From the NCBI GenBank assembly GCA_040954595.2, contig CM082585.2:4960001-5024000 (forward strand): 64,000 bases of DNA, in the 5' to 3' direction. The first letter of the stretch is position 1, and every line of letters begins with the position of its first letter. The stretch comes from Balanoglossus misakiensis (taxonomy: Eukaryota; Hemichordata). The position numbers and the translations under genes are program-made. This document shows positions 47,673 through 59,749 of the stretch, piece after piece. The notes below the pieces were generated by a model. The model had not been told where the DNA came from. It saw nothing but the letters and a program-made list of their open reading frames with translations, and did not search any database.

Positions 47673-48701
47673 TCATCTCTCGTCTGTTGCAGACTCGTGT
47701 GAAGAACTGCCACGAAGCCGCGTGCCATACGTTGGTAGACTTGCGTGCTGCTGTAGTGGTGCCACTTCGCTGGTCTTCCTTGAGAAACAGGCGGACGCCG
47801 CGCGAAGAAGTTTCTTGAAGGCGGTGGACAGCGTGCTGTCGTACGAGTAGAGGAGGGGGTTGATGGCCGCGTTGAGGTAGGAGCATCTCCAGCCCCACTT
47901 GACCATGTGGTTCGTGATGACGCAGCGGTCGCACGCGGCTCTCAGCAGGAGTATGGTGTGGACCGGACTCCATGTGCACAGGTAAGCGATGACCACCAGG
48001 GAAGCCATGAGGGCCGCCTTGATCTCCTTCTTGGTCAGAATCGGTATCGTCGCCACGGCGGATGATCCGGCCGACTCCCCGGCCCTGACGGGCGCTTGAA
48101 GCATGGCTTTGACACGCCGCGACTGTTGGCGGACCAAAACGGCCGTGCGAGCCGCGGTGAACATTATACACAGCGACGGAATGACAAAGAAGGCAGCCCC
48201 CGCGTACACAGCAATGCCGTTCGATCGGATTCTTGGACACTTACGGGTGAGAGTTACATTGTACTGTTCGTTGCTGAAGGCGGCGATGGGCGGCACAAAC
48301 CCGGGCAGCGACAGTACCCAGGTGAGCGCGATGATGATGCCGACGGTTTTCTCGCCGAACCAAGTCAAGTAACGATACGGGTAGAAAATCTGAATGTACT
48401 TGTGGATACTCACTGTGCAGGTGCTCACCGTGTTTGCCAGCGACAGAAAGGACGTGGTTCCCCAGAGCATTCGACACAAGTTGAGATTCGGCGACTGGAG
48501 CGACGCCACGCCCACCTCCATGGGCAGCACCGCCACTCCTTGAAGAAAATCGGTCAGACTCAGACTGAGGATGAATCGGTAGTGATGTCTCGAGAGAAGT
48601 GTTCGGTGTGTGCAAAGGGTGGCGATGACGACGGCGTTGCCGGCCACCGTGACAATGCAGAGGACAGATAGATAGATGACTGTCACCAAAGAGAGCTCCA
48701 T
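47673..48701 (-). CDS. Class A orphan GPCR, intronless, copy 2
   Basis: Identical in sequence to the receptor at 589-1617, on the opposite strand. It has the same H-K-Y replacement of the DRY motif and the same NPLLY and CTWSP motifs. The CRE pair lies upstream at 48766-48780. With its partner it marks the outer visible ends of the inverted duplication; both copies point inward toward L. Confidence 0.9.
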   Translation of the reverse strand: MELSLVTVIYLSVLCIVTVAGNAVVIATLCTHRTLLSRHHYRFILSLSLTDFLQGVAVLPMEVGVASLQSPNLNLCRMLWGTTSFLSLANTVSTCTVSIHKYIQIFYPYRYLTWFGEKTVGIIIALTWVLSLPGFVPPIAAFSNEQYNVTLTRKCPRIRSNGIAVYAGAAFFVIPSLCIMFTAARTAVLVRQQSRRVKAMLQAPVRAGESAGSSAVATIPILTKKEIKAALMASLVVIAYLCTWSPVHTILLLRAACDRCVITNHMVKWGWRCSYLNAAINPLLYSYDSTLSTAFKKLLRAASACFSRKTSEVAPLQQHASLPTYGTRLRGSSSHESATDER

Positions 48702-49289
48702 GCTGACCGAGCTTCTGATAAGGACTGGTCAACGGAGGATGATTCGTGAGGCTTAAAAGCGGTAGTGACGTCAGACGTCATGCCGGAATGTCTGTTGTAT
48801 CGCCCCTCCGTATAAGAGAAGAGAGGGACACGCACGCACACAAACAGACAGGATAGATATATAGACGGGTGCGTGGGTGGGTGTCTATTGGATTGGTAGT
48901 TGATAGTGTAGCTGGATAGTTGGGTATATGCACATAAAGATAGACGATCACACAGACAAACAAATTTCCAGACTTGATTCATTGATTCTCAGTACACAAG
49001 ATGGTCATCAAAACGAATATCTTGTTATGTCGATAAAAGTACTCACGGCAGGAATTAAAGGCAATTGCATTTGGCTCAGTGAGGTTTTTGTTTATATTAA
49101 AAGCTCCAGCTTTCATGAACGGCAGCAGGTAACGTAAAAACAGTTTGTAATTTGTTAATGTACTCTTTTGTTTCGATGTGGTATTAACTTACAAAATGCA
49201 CGAAACGTCAACTCTTGAAGTTAGATTTTTAATGGCATCACACAAAACAATTATTTTTTGCCTAATAACGTATCCGATTTCCAATTTGA

Positions 49290-52120
49290 CTATGGCAACC
49301 ACGTCACATTAAAATTCAGCCTTAAGAAATAAATGCTTTGAGGGGGGTTCCACGTTGCCTTCGATGAGAAATGGAAGACAATTGGGAATGTCGTGTCGCG
49401 ACAAACAACAATTGCAGCGAAAATTAGCCAAAAGTCCAGCGCGTTACACACGCACATCTTTTAACTATGTTTACAGTATTTTCGGTTTATGTATCTACTG
49501 CAGTTTCTTATACAAATTCCTGAAACATGATGAAAAACAACAACATTTCATCACTACATTTATGTGTATAGACAGCTTTGTTCTTGTGCAAAGTCCTGAC
49601 TAGAATTTCCGCTTGTATGATATGAGAGTAAAAATTCGCCCAAAATGAATAAATGGTCGAGACCGATTATTCATTTTGGCGAGTTTTTTCACTCTTGTGT
49701 CTAAAAGTGAGATGGAAGTTGTGTGTGGTCGAACGTTGATTCACTTTATATCCACGTGCACATTGACATAAACGGTGTCTTGTATCAAACATAATAAATG
49801 GAAAAAAGAGCAGCGAGAGAGAGAGAGACTTTGTCCCTTTAAAATTATGATTGGGGATTGTAAAAATAGCATTGATGTTTCGTTTAAAATCTGCGACACG
49901 GCTTTGTCGACAAAGGTTCAGATTGTTTTGTTAAAACGACCGGGACGATAACAATTTCTAGACCCGTCCCTTTAGGAAACAAAAAAAACTACCTAACACT
50001 CACACTTACGGTACTGCAGATATTAGTGACAGAAGAATATCACTCATAGAAAGATTTCACATATGTCATAGTCGCGAATAAATACATATGTTGTCACAAA
50101 CCTCACAAGCTATTCTAAGTAATTGTGACGCACTCAGTTTCAAGAAAGGCCCGTGGCAGCTTCTTTTCATGCGAAAGCGATGACGACTATTAGGAAAACC
50201 ACTGGAGGCAATAAATGCGGAGTTAGAGAGCTTGCATGCAATGGAAATGTTCAAATCAGCACTTGGACTGAAGCAAGCATCCAAAGCCGCGACAGGAATC
50301 AGAAACACGTCTCTTCAAGTTGCCGTGGTTTTTTTCTAAGCACCATCTGCCAACTCCCCCCCCCCCCCAAAAAAAAAAAAAAAACATCCTCCACCCACTC
50401 CAAGAAATCAAATGGTTCTTCCCTAAAATCGCCAACTGTTGTCACCGAAGCAGAAATAAGAAGACATGGCAGAGGTGAACTTCTTGTGAAGTCACCAACA
50501 TGTCCACTGGTGGTTGGAACAGGCTTTTTGTTCCATAACACTTGTACTGTGTATGCTCGCCTAATGGGACAGCACGCCACAAGTCGCGAATTCATCAATA
50601 CAAACATAAAATGCGAGAAAACTATGCAATTATACGGCTATCAATCTCATTCAAACGTTTAATTCCTTACAGTTTCGACATTTCGTGTCACCAAATAATA
50701 GAAAGGCGAACGAACAAATCTATGATTACTTTCACACACGTCCGTACTATCAGAACATTGTTTAGACTTCAATGATTTCCACTTTCCATAAGAGTTGTAT
50801 GTATACCCAATACATAATTATACAAAAAGCATACATACGTTCCTATTACTAACGCATTATGCAAGTGCCGACATTTCGTGGCCGCGTTGTCCAATGTCGG
50901 CTCGCACACAACTTATTTTATTGAGATGAAAAAAAAACACTACCGGTCATGGTTATAGCTGTAGCTTGTTGTAACTGTACAGCAGAACATCTAATCACGT
51001 GGCCGTCTTAATGAGAATATGACACCGAGTAGAGTTGGGCTGTTGAAGATTACATTGAATGTTCCTTACTCAGCCAAGGACGAAACTTGTGATGAATTGT
51101 ACCTGTTCATCACTACAAAGAGTTGATGTCGAAAGTGACGTGTCGCGGGTTATTCATTAAAAGGAAGTGTTGGGCTCGTAATTCAACCCAGAGATCATTA
51201 ATTTAGCACCAAAGGCTCTGTTGGACACTGGAGAGGGTTATGAAGTGTGTTTGTGATCGGATAATTTATGGAAAGATATGTTATATGCATATATTGCGTG
51301 AGACGTTAAACTGAGCTCTTAACTGATTCTGTCGAGCTGCCAATTTTGCATCATTTTCGTGATTTTTCTTTCAAGCTTAGCTAACTGATGGGTATACACA
51401 ACATACAAACGCTTTATCATCGTCTTATTGCGGTTGTACGTTCGACCGTGAACAAATAAGTGCCGTACCCGATTGTTCAGCCTCTCGTACACAGACATCG
51501 ATCTACTATCGCACGTGTTATGCACACGTGCGTATTAGAATAGTACTGACCGATTCAAAGGGGTGTCAACGTTTTTTTTATTTATTTAATAAAGGGGGGG
51601 GGGGGGTGTCAATGTCATCCGTCGGTTGAAGATAGCGAAGATTGAAGGTTGAAGATTGAAGTACTTTATCGTCTGATCGTGCTAAAAGTGGCAGCTAATA
51701 TGACTTCCAAAGTTATTAACAGAAAGTTCTGGAGAGAAATTTTGGGGTATTCCTGGAAATCGCCATCTGCACCATGTTTTTCTTATGAATTGCCAACATC
51801 AATTTTATAGTTCGTTTACTTTGTGGATTGCATGGAACGTTTTAAAAATTGCCATCCTATCTTACCTTTAACTTTTTTTGACAGATTATACATATAATCT
51901 GAGTAATATTGAAAAACAAACTGAGATACGTGTAACACTGCTGTCTAGAATTAGAAACTAAAAATGTGTATAATAAGCGCTGTTTGTTTTTAGTTTGAAG
52001 AGAGATTCATGTCACTAAGACAGGTGGAAGGCCTAGACTAACATTTGCAAAATCGCGTATACGTCATTTGCGATTGAGCAGATAGGATGCTGTAACGCGA
52101 TGCTCGGTATTATGATGTTA
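49290..52120. other. Region between arm A' and L copy 3
   Basis: No recognised gene. A TTTGTCCCTTTAAAA repeat terminus lies near 49838 and a GTCCCTTTAG terminus near 49966. A poly-C/poly-A run lies at about 50357-50384, and a poly-G run at about 51593-51606. A possible relic coding stretch is listed separately at 50184-50339. This region may have a mirror partner upstream of the window. Confidence 0.4.
50184..50339 (+). other. Unassigned coding-like stretch
   Basis: Fifty-one codons read RLLGKPLEAINAELESLHAM then EMFKSALGLKQASKAATG and a short tail before TAA. The composition is helical and coding-like, and a similar open run lies just upstream in the same frame, ending at a TGA (50181-50183). 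It could be a decayed gene or exon pair. I recognise no family, and an overlapping longer frame exists in another phase. Confidence 0.2.
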
Positions 52121-55100
52121 TAGTCCGGCCGCCAGAGGGGTAAACCTTGTTTTGGCGTCTAAAGTTTTTTTTAAAGCGGATTCTGCTTGTATAGATCACC
52201 AAAGTGAAAAAAATTGTTACTGGAGCTCTGTCAGCATTGAGCAATTTGAATAAATTAGCATAATCAAAATGGCCGCCAACGTATTGCATTTTGGCTGAGA
52301 AAGAAGAGTCAAACGAACGTTATACACCCTGTAGCTTTGTTTTTATCATTTATTTCACCAAGTTGTTGCTTAAGACAAACTAGAAAATAAATGTTGCCAT
52401 TTATAATGAGCTAATTTGCATAATTTCAAGATGGTGGCCATCTGTGAACCTCTGTTTTTGTTGAATAACTTTTACATATGTATTTTGCTACGTGCAGTCA
52501 TTTTAAAACATTTCTTATCACTGTTTTATAATTCTGGCCACCTTAAATAGTTTTTCACTTTGTGCTAGAGGGTAAAATCCCATAATAATTGCATTATGGG
52601 TAAAAAGTAGACAATTCACTAGAGTAATAGATAGAAGACATTATATGTTTAATGTATTTCATGACTTCCTTTGGTCAAACATTTCTGCTTTGAAGTTGAC
52701 ATATTAAAGTCAATCAACTTTTTTTACATTTAAAAATTTTTTTAGTTACAAAGTATCGGAATGACCGAATATCACTTTAGCTTATGAACTCCCATTTCTT
52801 AAACATGGCAAAAACTCGGCCATCTTGGAATTGTGTCGACCAGATGAGACTTTTATTACTCACCTGGGTAGCAAAAATCTATTTAAAGTCGGGAGAATTG
52901 CAAGTACATAAATCTTCTTTCGCAAAATTAATGTTGATTATCACACATTTATCATGAGCAGCCAGGTAATCCTTCGCCCTTTCTCAAAGGCAACATAATG
53001 CCGTCATATCCAGTCCAATAATCATTATCATACGAGGTAAAATTACCAGCTCCAAGAAATAATTGATAATGGCAGTTGCTATATTTTATCGCCTTGAACT
53101 ACTTGAAGTGGCCGTACCAGGTGTCCCGAATTGGACAACGTATCATGCGAGAATGTTACCCCAGTCAAGATTGACCAAAAGGAACAAACTAAAGTGTAAT
53201 TTACCAAAATGCCAAATTATTATTGTGAGTCAAATCCAGAAATACTGTCACTTGCCATTTGAGTGACTGATGAGTCATATTTGGAATTACAAAGTCTCTT
53301 TAGATACCACTGAATTTCGTAAATTATTCTGCGAAAGTCAGAGAATGTCTGCCTCAATTTCGTTTTAAAGGTAATAAGCTGTGTCTAATTTTAAATTCCT
53401 CATATTAGTTGCAAACTTTACCGCATCTCGGGAGTTTTGTTTATTCATCACAAAACTTGGCAAACAATGACTCTTGAAAAACATACATACACATTGTGAA
53501 AACATTTCGAACATTTAAAAAGGGCAAGGATACACATGGAACATCAATCAACTCATATCGTTTAAAAGCTGAATGTTTGTGCCTGTTCAACCTGCAAGCT
53601 GAAACCTTTAAAAATGAACGAGGAGGAAGTTAAACTATGGTGATAAATCATGGATGTTGAAGGATCGATTGTGCAAGCTTTGCGAAATACCTGTTGATTA
53701 TAAAAAAAACATTGCTAATTTCTAACAGGAGTGCAGATTATTTTGGAACTGTCTTGTCTTTTCCAGCATTTTTTACTTTTAAGGACAGATAGGCAGCAGC
53801 CAACTGAAGGAAAATGTTAGAACGCTTTAAATGAATGAATTTCCCTTTCTTATCTAAACGATGCCAATTTCCTTTAAAAATACAAACACTGCTCTTTCTC
53901 ACTACAAAATACGTGTTGGCATCCCATTTTAATGTATTATCAAAAATGGAGCCAAGGTATGTGTGAGTCGGGACAATTTCTACTTGATTTTTATAAAGGT
54001 CTTCTTGCGCATTCCTTCAGGTTTCTCAAGTTGTTTCTATAAATGAATTTAAAATAAGAAGCTTAACATCTTCCACACCAGTTCTTTTCGAAAACGCACA
54101 TCAAAGGGATAGATCGGAAGACTTTACAGTTTTATCTAGTGTTTTCAGGATAAAAGTGTGAACAGAGATTTGAAGGTTGAAAGATCTCGTTCAGCTGATC
54201 AGTACATTATTTCGAGGCGAATCACAAATGCGATCTGGGGACCAGTGTTTGTATTTAATTTCAGTGGTTATAGGGTTATAGCTGGTTATGACTACCCGTA
54301 GGTCACATATAGTAGGATAGTTCACAATTATGAAATCGACGACTTATCTAAGGTGTTACTGGAACATTTACAAGCAATAGTTTTACATCATATTTCGTAG
54401 AGATTACATAAACTTGGCTCCATATGGATGTATAGAAAGGTAACAGGAAGTTCAGCATTCTTATTATTTCAACATCGGTGTATTTACATTTGGCATCATT
54501 GTTGAAAAATATAGCCTGAGTTGTGTTTAATGACAATATGCTCATGCCTACGACTGCCACCAAAGAAAGCCTGTTTCATCAGTAATGTTAGTCTCTGTTG
54601 TAATGGGACAGTTTCCTTCCCATGGTGTTTATATAGGAATAGGAGGCTGTAGGTGTGTCCTGAATCATAAGAATGTTGCTAACTTTATTCATTATATCCT
54701 TGTCTAAAATTTGGCCAATGTTTATTTTGTAAACAAATCTTAAAATCCCGGAAAAAACTCATGTTGACTAATGAGACATTCTGCTCGAACATTTTTAATA
54801 GGTGTATCTTTATCCGAGATACAGATAAAGGATATGTATACGGGTCTTTCAGGATTGCATACACTCATTTGGAAACACACAAATATGATCAGAACAATGT
54901 CTAGTACATTTTAATGTACATTTCAATGTAGTTTATTGTAGTTTAGAGAATACGTTATAATCTGCGTTTATACAGTTCAACTTATAAAAAACAGTTAAGC
55001 TTTAAATAATCTCTGATCTACACTGTACTTCTAATTAGGTGTAATAAATGATATTGCCTGATAGTATATCAAGAAAACACTTATTTATGAATTTATGATA

Positions 55101-55861
55101 AAATGGCCAAAAATGAAAGGAATATCAGTATAGTGAAACATTTCCGCAAGTTTTGTGCCATGAAAAATAAAAAATCTAATGTCTCAGTGGAGTACATTTA
55201 CTTCCATGTGTTCTACTGGATGAGATCATGCTTTGTTTATGAAGTTCTAAAGTGAGAAATGCAATGTTTTCATTGTATTTTTCATTTTACTACAGTGACG
55301 GCCATATTCCTTTGCGGCAAAGATTAACATTCATCTGGTTAAAACGTGTATGTAACTCATGTTTAGGGTTTACAATACTTGTATATACGTCATGGAGCGT
55401 TAACTTATGCAAATTAGTATTTAAATATACTCAATTATGACAACTAACCTGTTTTCGCACTATAAAGGTGATTTCTATATCTCTTACATTGATAATTGAA
55501 ATCATTTGGCGGCCATTTTTTATGCTAATTATCTCAAATTGCTCAACACTGACGGAGCTCCAGTAACCATTTCTTTCACTCTGGTGATCTATGCAAGCAG
55601 AATCCGCTTTAAAATCTCTGATGACACTAATACAAGGTTCGTCACAAACAGCGGACTTGGCAGCCGGCCTATATATTGATAATTTGAAATCATTTGGCGG
55701 CCATTTTTTTATGCTAATTATCTCAAATTGCTCAACACTGACGGAGCTCCAGTAACCATTTCTTTCACTCTGGTGATCTATGCAAGCAGAATCCGCTTTA
55801 AAAAAAACTTTAGACGCCAAAACAAGGTTCGGCAAAAAAAGTGGATTTGGCGGCCGGACTA
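52121..55861 (-). mobile_element. TIR element L, copy 3, inverted, in non-palindromic context
   Basis: Exactly 3741 bp, the reverse complement of L copy 1 (coordinates sum to 68114). It begins TAGTCCGGCCGCCAGAGG and ends CGGCCGGACTA. Flanks are TATTATGATGTTA on the left and TTTTCCCAGCTGTTAGC on the right, unrelated to each other, with TA at both junctions. This shows that L is a unit able to sit in more than one context. The right flank shares GTTAGCATGAGGTTTATTATAAAA with the arm sequence about 220 bp outside L. Confidence 0.8.
53738..54010 (-). pseudogene. Reverse-transcriptase-like relic in L copy 3
   Basis: Reverse-complement copy of 14104-14376. Confidence 0.5.
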
Positions 55862-55904
55862 TTTTCCCAGCTGTTAGCATGAGGTTTATTATAAAACACC
55901 TATA

Positions 55905-56075
55905 GCCTGGCCTATATTCGGGCCATAGCAGCCGTTTTTACCCCCTCGTGACTGTGAGTTACCAGAATCATATGCTATTTGCATCGGCCTGCGGCCTCGG
56001 GAAATAGCATATGATTCTGGTAACTCACAGCCCCTCGGGTGTAATAAACGGCCGCTATGGCCCTCATGGCCAGGC
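55905..56075. repeat. 171-bp foldback FB2 with CCCGAG core
   Basis: GCCTGGCC and GGCCAGGC close the outer arms. The inner arms GTGAGTTACCAGAATCATAT and its complement are perfect. The minus-strand centre reads CCCGAGGCCGCAGGCCGATG. The arms differ completely from FB1 and FB3, but the core and the CCTCG blocks in the arms are shared. Confidence 0.7.
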
Positions 56076-56125
56076 AATACGTGTTCAATACAGATACATG
56101 TATTGATATGTAGTTGTTCCGGTTT

Positions 56126-56279
56126 TAGGGGGGGGCCAGTCGAAATTTCTGTGTTGGAAGGGGGGGGGTTCTCAAAATCTGCATGCTTGGCAGGGGGGGT
56201 TTCTCAAAATTTTGGAGTTTCTAGTGTAATTCCTCCGACCCCCCCCCCCCCCAGGCCGTAAATAATGACGGCTCCCTAA
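56126..56279 (-). mobile_element. Poly-G element end with GGGAGCCGTC terminus
   Basis: Read on the minus strand from TAA at 56277-56279: GGGAGCCGTCATTATTTACG, then a long G run and TCGGAGGAAT, as at 11456 onward. Internal phrases GGGTTCTCAAAATCTG and GGGTTTCTCAAAATTTTG recall the arm copy. The far end (about 56126) lacks a matching terminus. Confidence 0.5.
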
Positions 56280-58678
56280 GTTTATCGTCGAGTTTGCAAT
56301 TTTGAACTCGAGATTATGAAACTGTTGAGGGAATCATTGATTATTTCTAGTTTGGCTTCAAAGTCGATTCGCTTTTAGCCATTTTCAGTTAGAAAAGGGC
56401 CACTATCTGTAACTTCAGACTGGTTTTTCACTAGAGTATTTATTTTTTGTGTATCAAACACATTTTCTTGCTCCCCTCCCTATAGTAACCCATCACGCCC
56501 AGCTCTCTGGTTGTCAATAAGTCATGTGTTTGTGTACCGACCTTTGTTATTGTTTACAAATGCTTTTAAGTCCGGACTTGAATACAATTTTCAAATAATA
56601 ACAAAGCCGATTGGGCATTCACACGCTATGTTGAGAAGATAAGCATTATGCATTTAACTCTGCCCTGAGCAGCCGAACAAGAAACTATGGTTGATACATA
56701 AAAATGGAAATACATGTACTGAAAAAATGCCAAAAGTTACAGCTAATAAAGCTTTACCTATTTCCAAATGAAAAGTGACAGACTTCAACTCAACGTTTTC
56801 AAACACCGTTTCAGACTGACCAATTGTTGATGATCGCCACATATGCTAATTGCGTTCACCCAAATTCAGTAGCAGGACCACATAACCATAAGCGAAAAGG
56901 GCCAATCCCTAATTGCTTTTCTCTTTGATGTTTGCGCATGTGCGATAAGAACAAACGCCAACGTTACACAAAAAATTCAGTGCATGGGATTATGATTATT
57001 CATCTTGATTGTTATCATTTCCTCGCCATGGTCTCTTGCATTGAGAGATTGTATTTGGAAGCGCCAGTATGGACCAATCAGCTAAGCGAATCATGCTAGT
57101 TTTCGTTTAGTACTTGACATTAGTAAGAGAGGATGGTAGCCTTCATCCAATCAATGTATTGAATTAGAACCACGTTTCGCAAACGATGATTGGTCAGTAG
57201 TTCAACCAAGTGCCTATTACAATTGAATGATAGAGGGCGCGCGTGCCCAAACACCAAAGCGAATAGCGACCATAGGGATTATAGCCTTTTCGCTTATGAC
57301 ATTTTCCTGCTGCTGAAGAGACACTTATTATTTATTATTCTGCGGCTGAACATTTATGTCACCTCCGCTCGACGCAACTGGTTACGCTGAAACGGTGTCT
57401 ACACGTATTGGCCTTGAATTTGGTTGAGAATTGTGTTAATTTTATTGAGAAATAAAGAGATTCGTGCTGAATTTCGCTTTTCCCGTCGGATGAGGCTATA
57501 TCCGCCGAGCCGGAAACGGCTAAAGGAAGTCTTTTGGCATGCCGTGCGATATGTGAAGCATCAGACCACTTATATAAAGGGTTGGACGCAACTAATAGCG
57601 TATGTTTTACTGGACGAACTTCCCTTTTCTGTCAAATTTATATGATAGCTGATTTAAATATTTAATTGTTTGACCTATGAATTTGAAAAAAAAATGGTTA
57701 AAATCGATTTTCCTCTCAAGATAAACGAACTGTTTCGAAGATTTAGTCCTAAGCTAGAGTTAAGCTATGTTTCTATTAATGAAAACTCCGTGTTTCATCT
57801 CATAGAGATTTCTCTTTCGTTTTCTTTTTACAACAGATATCTGCCGCAACAACATTCACCGAAGACAAATTCCTGATCGATGAAATTACATTTGTCAACG
57901 GCCCATGTAACTGATCCGTGGGTGTAATAACTCGTGCAAGACTGCGTTGTAGAGTATGAACGTGTAACATATCATAATTCAGATTAATGAGCGAAAGGAC
58001 TTTGGACTATCTGGCTCTTCAATATTACTTAACCGATGGTGTGGGTCATTGCTGAGAAGCATACAAGATGAAACTTAATGTCTTCATACATATTGTTTAC
58101 TGAGAATGGATATTTTTTATATAAAAAATCGGCGCGCACTCGTCTTTTACCCATACATTGATAATTGCTAGAAAACATACTTCTACTATTGTCATTTTCA
58201 CGAAATTTTACACATAGCTCAGTCAAGTAAAAATAAATTCATTGGTCAAATAAAATTGTATGGTCACTGCGCTCTATTTAGAGATAAATTTCGTTAAATA
58301 TTTTCCCCATAGACAAACCATTGGTGAAAAATGCTGAGTCAGCAGATTTCTTCTATTATCGACTAAAATCATGGCTCTGTATTTCAAAAACAAGCGCGGT
58401 GACCCCTATATTTTATTACGGATTTTCATTATGTATACAAATGATAAGCCAAAAATTCACAATTAAAAGTAATGACAATACTTTCAATTTTACTGAACGT
58501 ACATCCTTAAAGGGACACGAGCTGTAACTTTTGACTTTAATTCCAGTATTCATGTCAGTGTATCAAATGCACTGTCTTGCTCCAAGTACTCCAAACAGCA
58601 CCATGCTAACATACCCAGTATATACCCCACTTGTCAACATAGCCTGTACGTGTAACGACCATTTTTATTGTTGACTAA
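56280..58678. other. Repeat-rich region without supported gene
   Basis: No gene is recognised. The segment around 56440-56610 is a diverged copy of the sequence flanking the 58679-59746 element and serves as its empty-site paralogue. The segment around 58180-58480 is the dispersed repeat also found in the arms. Short open frames around 57190-57876 lack recognisable features. Confidence 0.45.
58180..58480 (+). repeat. Dispersed repeat, copy outside the palindrome
   Basis: Matches minus-strand 1955-2330 through ordered landmarks (ACACATAGCTC, GTTAAATATTTT, GCTGAGTCAGCA, GACTAAAATC, GCGGTGACCCC). Confidence 0.5.
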
Positions 58679-58884
58679 GGGAGCATTCGTTTTTTACAGG
58701 GAGGGGGGGGGGCGGTGGAATTTGAGTCGCCGACTAAATGTAAAAGGCAACCCCCCCTGGAAATTACTTTTCTAAAATGTGACCCCCCCCCCAAAGAAAA
58801 AAAAGTTTATCCACCGGATTAAACTTATCAAACTTTGTCAGATATTGGTGTATGTTCGACATACCACATAATCAACCATGAAAC

Positions 58885-59214
58885 CTAGTTCCTTGATTTC
58901 CAAGTAGTGCATTGTCTGCCTGATCTTGTTACGTGAAAGAGTTCATTTTCAATGTCGCCGCTATCACTTTCTGAGTCACTTTCCGCTGAATCACCTAGTT
59001 CACCTATCACTACATGTTCATCTTCTGGTTCACTGTCCTCGTCCAAGTCATCCTCTTCATCCTCCTGCTCATCCTCCTCTTTGTCCCTCTCATGGTTTAC
59101 TCTGAGACTTTCCAGAGTTGTCTGACACAGTTTCCGGCCAATGTGCGCTTCAACTATTTTCAGTTTGTCTTTTTTCAGCATCTTTTTCTCTGTTGTCAAT
59201 TTATGTCTGTTCAT
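58885..59214 (-). CDS. Acidic 109-residue frame inside the TIR element
   Basis: The N-terminal half is basic (MNRHKLTTEKKMLKKDKLK). The middle is a long Asp/Glu run (about residues 43-90), and the C-terminus reads TRSGRQCTTWKSRN. A TRSGR box near a C-terminus is common in transposon-encoded proteins. No transposase domain is visible; this may be the tail of a degenerate element protein. It is confined to the element, so it is not a host gene. Confidence 0.35.
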   Translation of the reverse strand: MNRHKLTTEKKMLKKDKLKIVEAHIGRKLCQTTLESLRVNHERDKEEDEQEDEEDDLDEDSEPEDEHVVIGELGDSAESDSESDSGDIENELFHVTRSGRQCTTWKSRN

Positions 59215-59285
59215 TTACATGTCTACTGAACATTGTTTTTATTTTTTAAGTATTTGTATTCTGTGTTGGGAGACATTGTAAACCG

Positions 59286-59620
59286 AGAATTGAAGGGGGT
59301 GGGTTTGGGAGGGGGTGTCCCCCTCCCACGTAAGAAAATTTTATAAAATACAGAGCTCAAAGCTGCATTTTAATGAACCCAGCAAAAGCAAATTAACGTC
59401 GCCGCTCAAAGTTATCACGGGGTGGGGGCAAGTCCCCTGACCTGGGACACTAGATAAACCAGTCAATGATTGAAAGGTGTTGATGAATGGAGGGGGTGGG
59501 TGTGGGAGGGGGTGTCCCCCTCCCACATTAGAAAATTTTGTAAAATAAAGGACGCGAAACTGCATTTTTGTGGACTCAAAATAAATATTTAGCCGTCAAA
59601 GTTTTCAAGTCCCCCCCTTT
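59286..59620. repeat. Direct repeat, about 199-bp period, inside the TIR element
   Basis: GGGTGGGT..GGGAGGGGGTGTCCCCCTCCCAC followed by AGAAAATTTT.TAAAATA occurs at about 59296 and again at about 59495. The units differ by point changes, so the duplication predates the insertion's recent history. Confidence 0.55.
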
Positions 59621-59749
59621 CAGTCCCTATATAATAATCCCTTGATTATAAAATTTGTCCCCCCCTAAAAACTGCTTTGTAAAAGTAAACCCCCCCCCCC
59701 CTGATTTCCACCGGCCCCCCCCTCCCTGTAAAAAACGAATGCTCCCTAA

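Larger units (their letters stand above)
37036..49289 (-). repeat. Palindrome arm A', copy 4, full length
   Basis: Reverse complement of 1-12252. The match runs to window base 1 (last shared base 49289), so the true end of the palindrome may be further out on both sides. Confidence 0.95.
58679..59746. mobile_element. 1068-bp TIR element with TAA target duplication
   Basis: The termini GGGAGCATTCGTTTTTTACA are inverted repeats, extending with poly-G and GGTGGAA blocks to about 55 bp. TAA flanks both ends (58676-58678 and 59747-59749). The TWA duplication fits the PIF/Harbinger class; there is no transposase inside. A paralogous empty site at about 56540-56600 lacks the insert. The interior has one acidic minus-strand frame (58885-59214) and two direct copies of a unit of about 199 bp (from about 59286 and 59485). 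Confidence 0.7.

Noticed and set aside
48096-48671. 191-codon frame antisense to the GPCR
   Set aside because: A shadow of the GC-rich GPCR coding strand; the receptor frame explains the openness.
25808-49289. Four separate sulfotransferase paralogues
   Set aside because: Copies 1 and 3, and copies 2 and 4, are most simply the same genes shown twice by overlapping contigs. At most two physical copies are supported.
57190-57876. Series of three short open frames suggesting a gene
   Set aside because: No shared frame, splice sites or domain.
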